From JALCLA01 sp965653565 (GTDB taxonomy: Bacteria; Pseudomonadota; Gammaproteobacteria; Xanthomonadales; Xanthomonadaceae), in assembly GCA_965653565.1 (NCBI GenBank), contig CBFHAI010000005.1:62001-126000 (forward strand): a stretch of DNA of 64,000 nt, read 5' to 3'. A model generated the notes under the pieces. The model saw only the letters and a program-made list of their open reading frames with translations. It searched no databases and was not told the origin of the DNA. Each line of letters opens with the position of its first letter. The stretch's first letter is position 1. A program made the position numbers and the translations under genes. Positions 62,529-64,000 of this stretch are shown piece by piece.

Positions 62529-64000
62529 ATGTCCCGCGACTCCTTCGCCACTCGCACCCAACTCGACGTTGCCGGTGCGAGCTACACCATCTTCAGCCTG
62601 CCGGCCCTCGGCCGGCACTTCGATATCACGCGCCTGCCGTACTCGATGAAGATCCTGCTCGAGAACCTGCTGCGCTGCGAAGACGGCGGCATGACGGTGG
62701 GCAAAGATCACATCGAAGCCGTCGCCAAGTGGGTGCCTTCGAAAGAACCCGACACCGAAATCGCCTTCATGCCGGCGCGCGTGGTGCTGCAGGATTTCAC
62801 CGGCGTGCCCTGCGTGGTCGACCTGGCCGCGATGCGCGACGCCGTGGTCAAGCTCGGCGGCGACGCGAACCGCATCAACCCGCTGATCCCGTCGGAACTG
62901 GTGATCGACCATTCGGTGCAGGTCGATGTCTACGGCACCGCGCAGGCGCTCGATCTGAACGGCAAGATCGAATTCGAACGCAATATGGAGCGCTACAGCT
63001 TCCTGCGCTGGGGCCAGAAAGCCTTCCGCAACTTCAAGGTGGTGCCGCCCAACACCGGCATCGTGCATCAGGTGAACCTGGAAAACCTGGCACGCGTGGT
63101 GATGACGCGCGATGTCGACGGCGTGCAGTACGCCTTCCCGGATACCGTCTTCGGCACCGACTCGCACACCACGATGATCAACGGCATCGGCGTGCTGGGC
63201 TGGGGCGTGGGCGGCATCGAGGCCGAGGCCGCGATGCTGGGCCAGCCCTCGTCGATGCTGATCCCGCAAGTGGTCGGCTTCAAGCTCACCGGCAAGCTGC
63301 CGGAAGGCGCCACCGCGACCGATCTGGTGCTGACCGTCACCCAGATGCTGCGCAAGCACGGCGTGGTCGGCAAGTTCGTCGAATTCTTCGGCGACGGCCT
63401 CGACCACCTGCCGCTCGCCGACCGCGCCACGATCGCCAACATGGCGCCCGAGTACGGCGCCACCTGCGGCATCTTCCCGGTCGACGCCGAATCGCTGAAC
63501 TACCTGCGCCTGTCGGGCCGCGAAGAATCGCTGATCGCACTGGTCGAGGCCTACGCCAAGGCGCAGGGCCTGTGGCGCGTGCCGGGGGCGCCCGATGCGC
63601 AGTACTCGTCACTACTGGCGCTCGACATGGCCGACGTCAAGCCGTCGCTGGCCGGCCCGAAGCGTCCGCAGGACCGCGTGCTGCTGTCGGACATGAAGAA
63701 GAACTTCCACGAAAACCTCGGCGGCCTGACCTCGCACCGGAGCCCCAAGCGCGAAGAAACCACGCGCATGGATGCCGAAGGCGCGGCGCAGCCGCAGGCC
63801 GAACATCTCGCTGCGAAGCCGATCTCGAAGATCCGCATCCACGATCAGGACGCCGAGCTGTGCGACGGCTCGGTGGTGATCGCCGCGATCACTTCGTGCA
63901 CCAACACCTCGAACCCGGCGGTGATGCTCGGCGCCGGCCTGCTGGCGCGAAACGCCGTGAAAAAGGGCCTGAAAGTGAAGCCCTGGGTCAAGACCTCGCT
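62529..64000 (+). CDS. acnA: aconitate hydratase A (3'-truncated by the window end)
   Basis: The first 490 residues of an AcnA-type aconitase are visible: LPYSMKILLENLLR, FTGVPCVVDLAAMRDAV, DHSVQVD, GTDSHTTMINGIGVLGWGVGG, and the first cluster cysteine C457 in SCTNTSNP. The other two cysteines lie beyond the window. It isomerises citrate to isocitrate in the TCA cycle. CAGGAG precedes ATG 62529. It is 124 bp after hflD, so possibly independent. Confidence 0.97.
   Translation, partial: MSRDSFATRTQLDVAGASYTIFSLPALGRHFDITRLPYSMKILLENLLRCEDGGMTVGKDHIEAVAKWVPSKEPDTEIAFMPARVVLQDFTGVPCVVDLAAMRDAVVKLGGDANRINPLIPSELVIDHSVQVDVYGTAQALDLNGKIEFERNMERYSFLRWGQKAFRNFKVVPPNTGIVHQVNLENLARVVMTRDVDGVQYAFPDTVFGTDSHTTMINGIGVLGWGVGGIEAEAAMLGQPSSMLIPQVVGFKLTGKLPEGATATDLVLTVTQMLRKHGVVGKFVEFFGDGLDHLPLADRATIANMAPEYGATCGIFPVDAESLNYLRLSGREESLIALVEAYAKAQGLWRVPGAPDAQYSSLLALDMADVKPSLAGPKRPQDRVLLSDMKKNFHENLGGLTSHRSPKREETTRMDAEGAAQPQAEHLAAKPISKIRIHDQDAELCDGSVVIAAITSCTNTSNPAVMLGAGLLARNAVKKGLKVKPWVKTS

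Overview
The window is high-GC chromosomal DNA of a free-living gammaproteobacterium. Gene content and style (3-hydroxyanthranilate-route kynurenine operon, DUF3011, GacA-type regulator, secreted proteins ending in a GFE/DFE-like tail, GGGAATCGGGA intergenic repeats) fit best with Lysobacterales/Xanthomonadales, for example the Rhodanobacteraceae. That placement is inference from gene content, not from a marker tree. I see no phage, IS element, CRISPR array or rRNA. One tRNA (Ser-UGA) is present.

Layout. 0-3.3 kb: end of a membrane protein converging on a minus-strand operon mtnA - GT2 glycosyltransferase - GtrA. 3.3-10.9 kb: EcsC-like protein, three-repeat DUF3011 protein, DUF885 peptidase, IscA-like carrier, then asnS with small genes, a PaiB-like FMN protein and an atypical SDR. 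11-15.5 kb: a 1494-aa secreted M36 metallopeptidase with P-domain and DUF11 repeats. 15.6-22.5 kb: a seven-gene operon for kynurenine breakdown via 3-hydroxyanthranilate meta-cleavage, with a beta-carbonic anhydrase embedded in it and two 14-bp-period tandem repeats at gene junctions. 22.6-30.3 kb: a MFP-RND-RND efflux operon with two dissimilar permeases. 30.7-34.1 kb: two small cytochromes c, nfuA, phhB and a CPBP-like membrane protein. 34.2-39.8 kb: rluC and rne diverging from a 404-bp structured leader, a GacA/UvrY-like regulator and tRNA-Ser.

40-62 kb is dominated by housekeeping genes that in Escherichia coli lie in one neighbourhood: serS, rarA, lolA, ftsK, trxB, aat, infA, clpA, clpS. 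The nudJ-mnmA-hflD trio follows, then the start of acnA. Additions to this block are DUF805, crcB, a secreted hypothetical, alanine dehydrogenase (where E. coli has lrp), a possible 41-codon gene after trxB, and an approximately 4.7-kb insert between infA and clpA. The insert carries a pentaheme cytochrome, a small four-cysteine secreted protein and a 632-aa secreted protein.

The most distinctive points are: the carbonic anhydrase inside a CO2-releasing catabolic operon; paired RND permeases of which only one keeps the canonical proton-relay residues; the infA-clpA insert; a shared C-terminal tail on two secreted proteins; the candidate coupled microprotein after trxB; and a family of GGGAATCGGGA repeats, one pair of which forms the C-terminus of NudJ.
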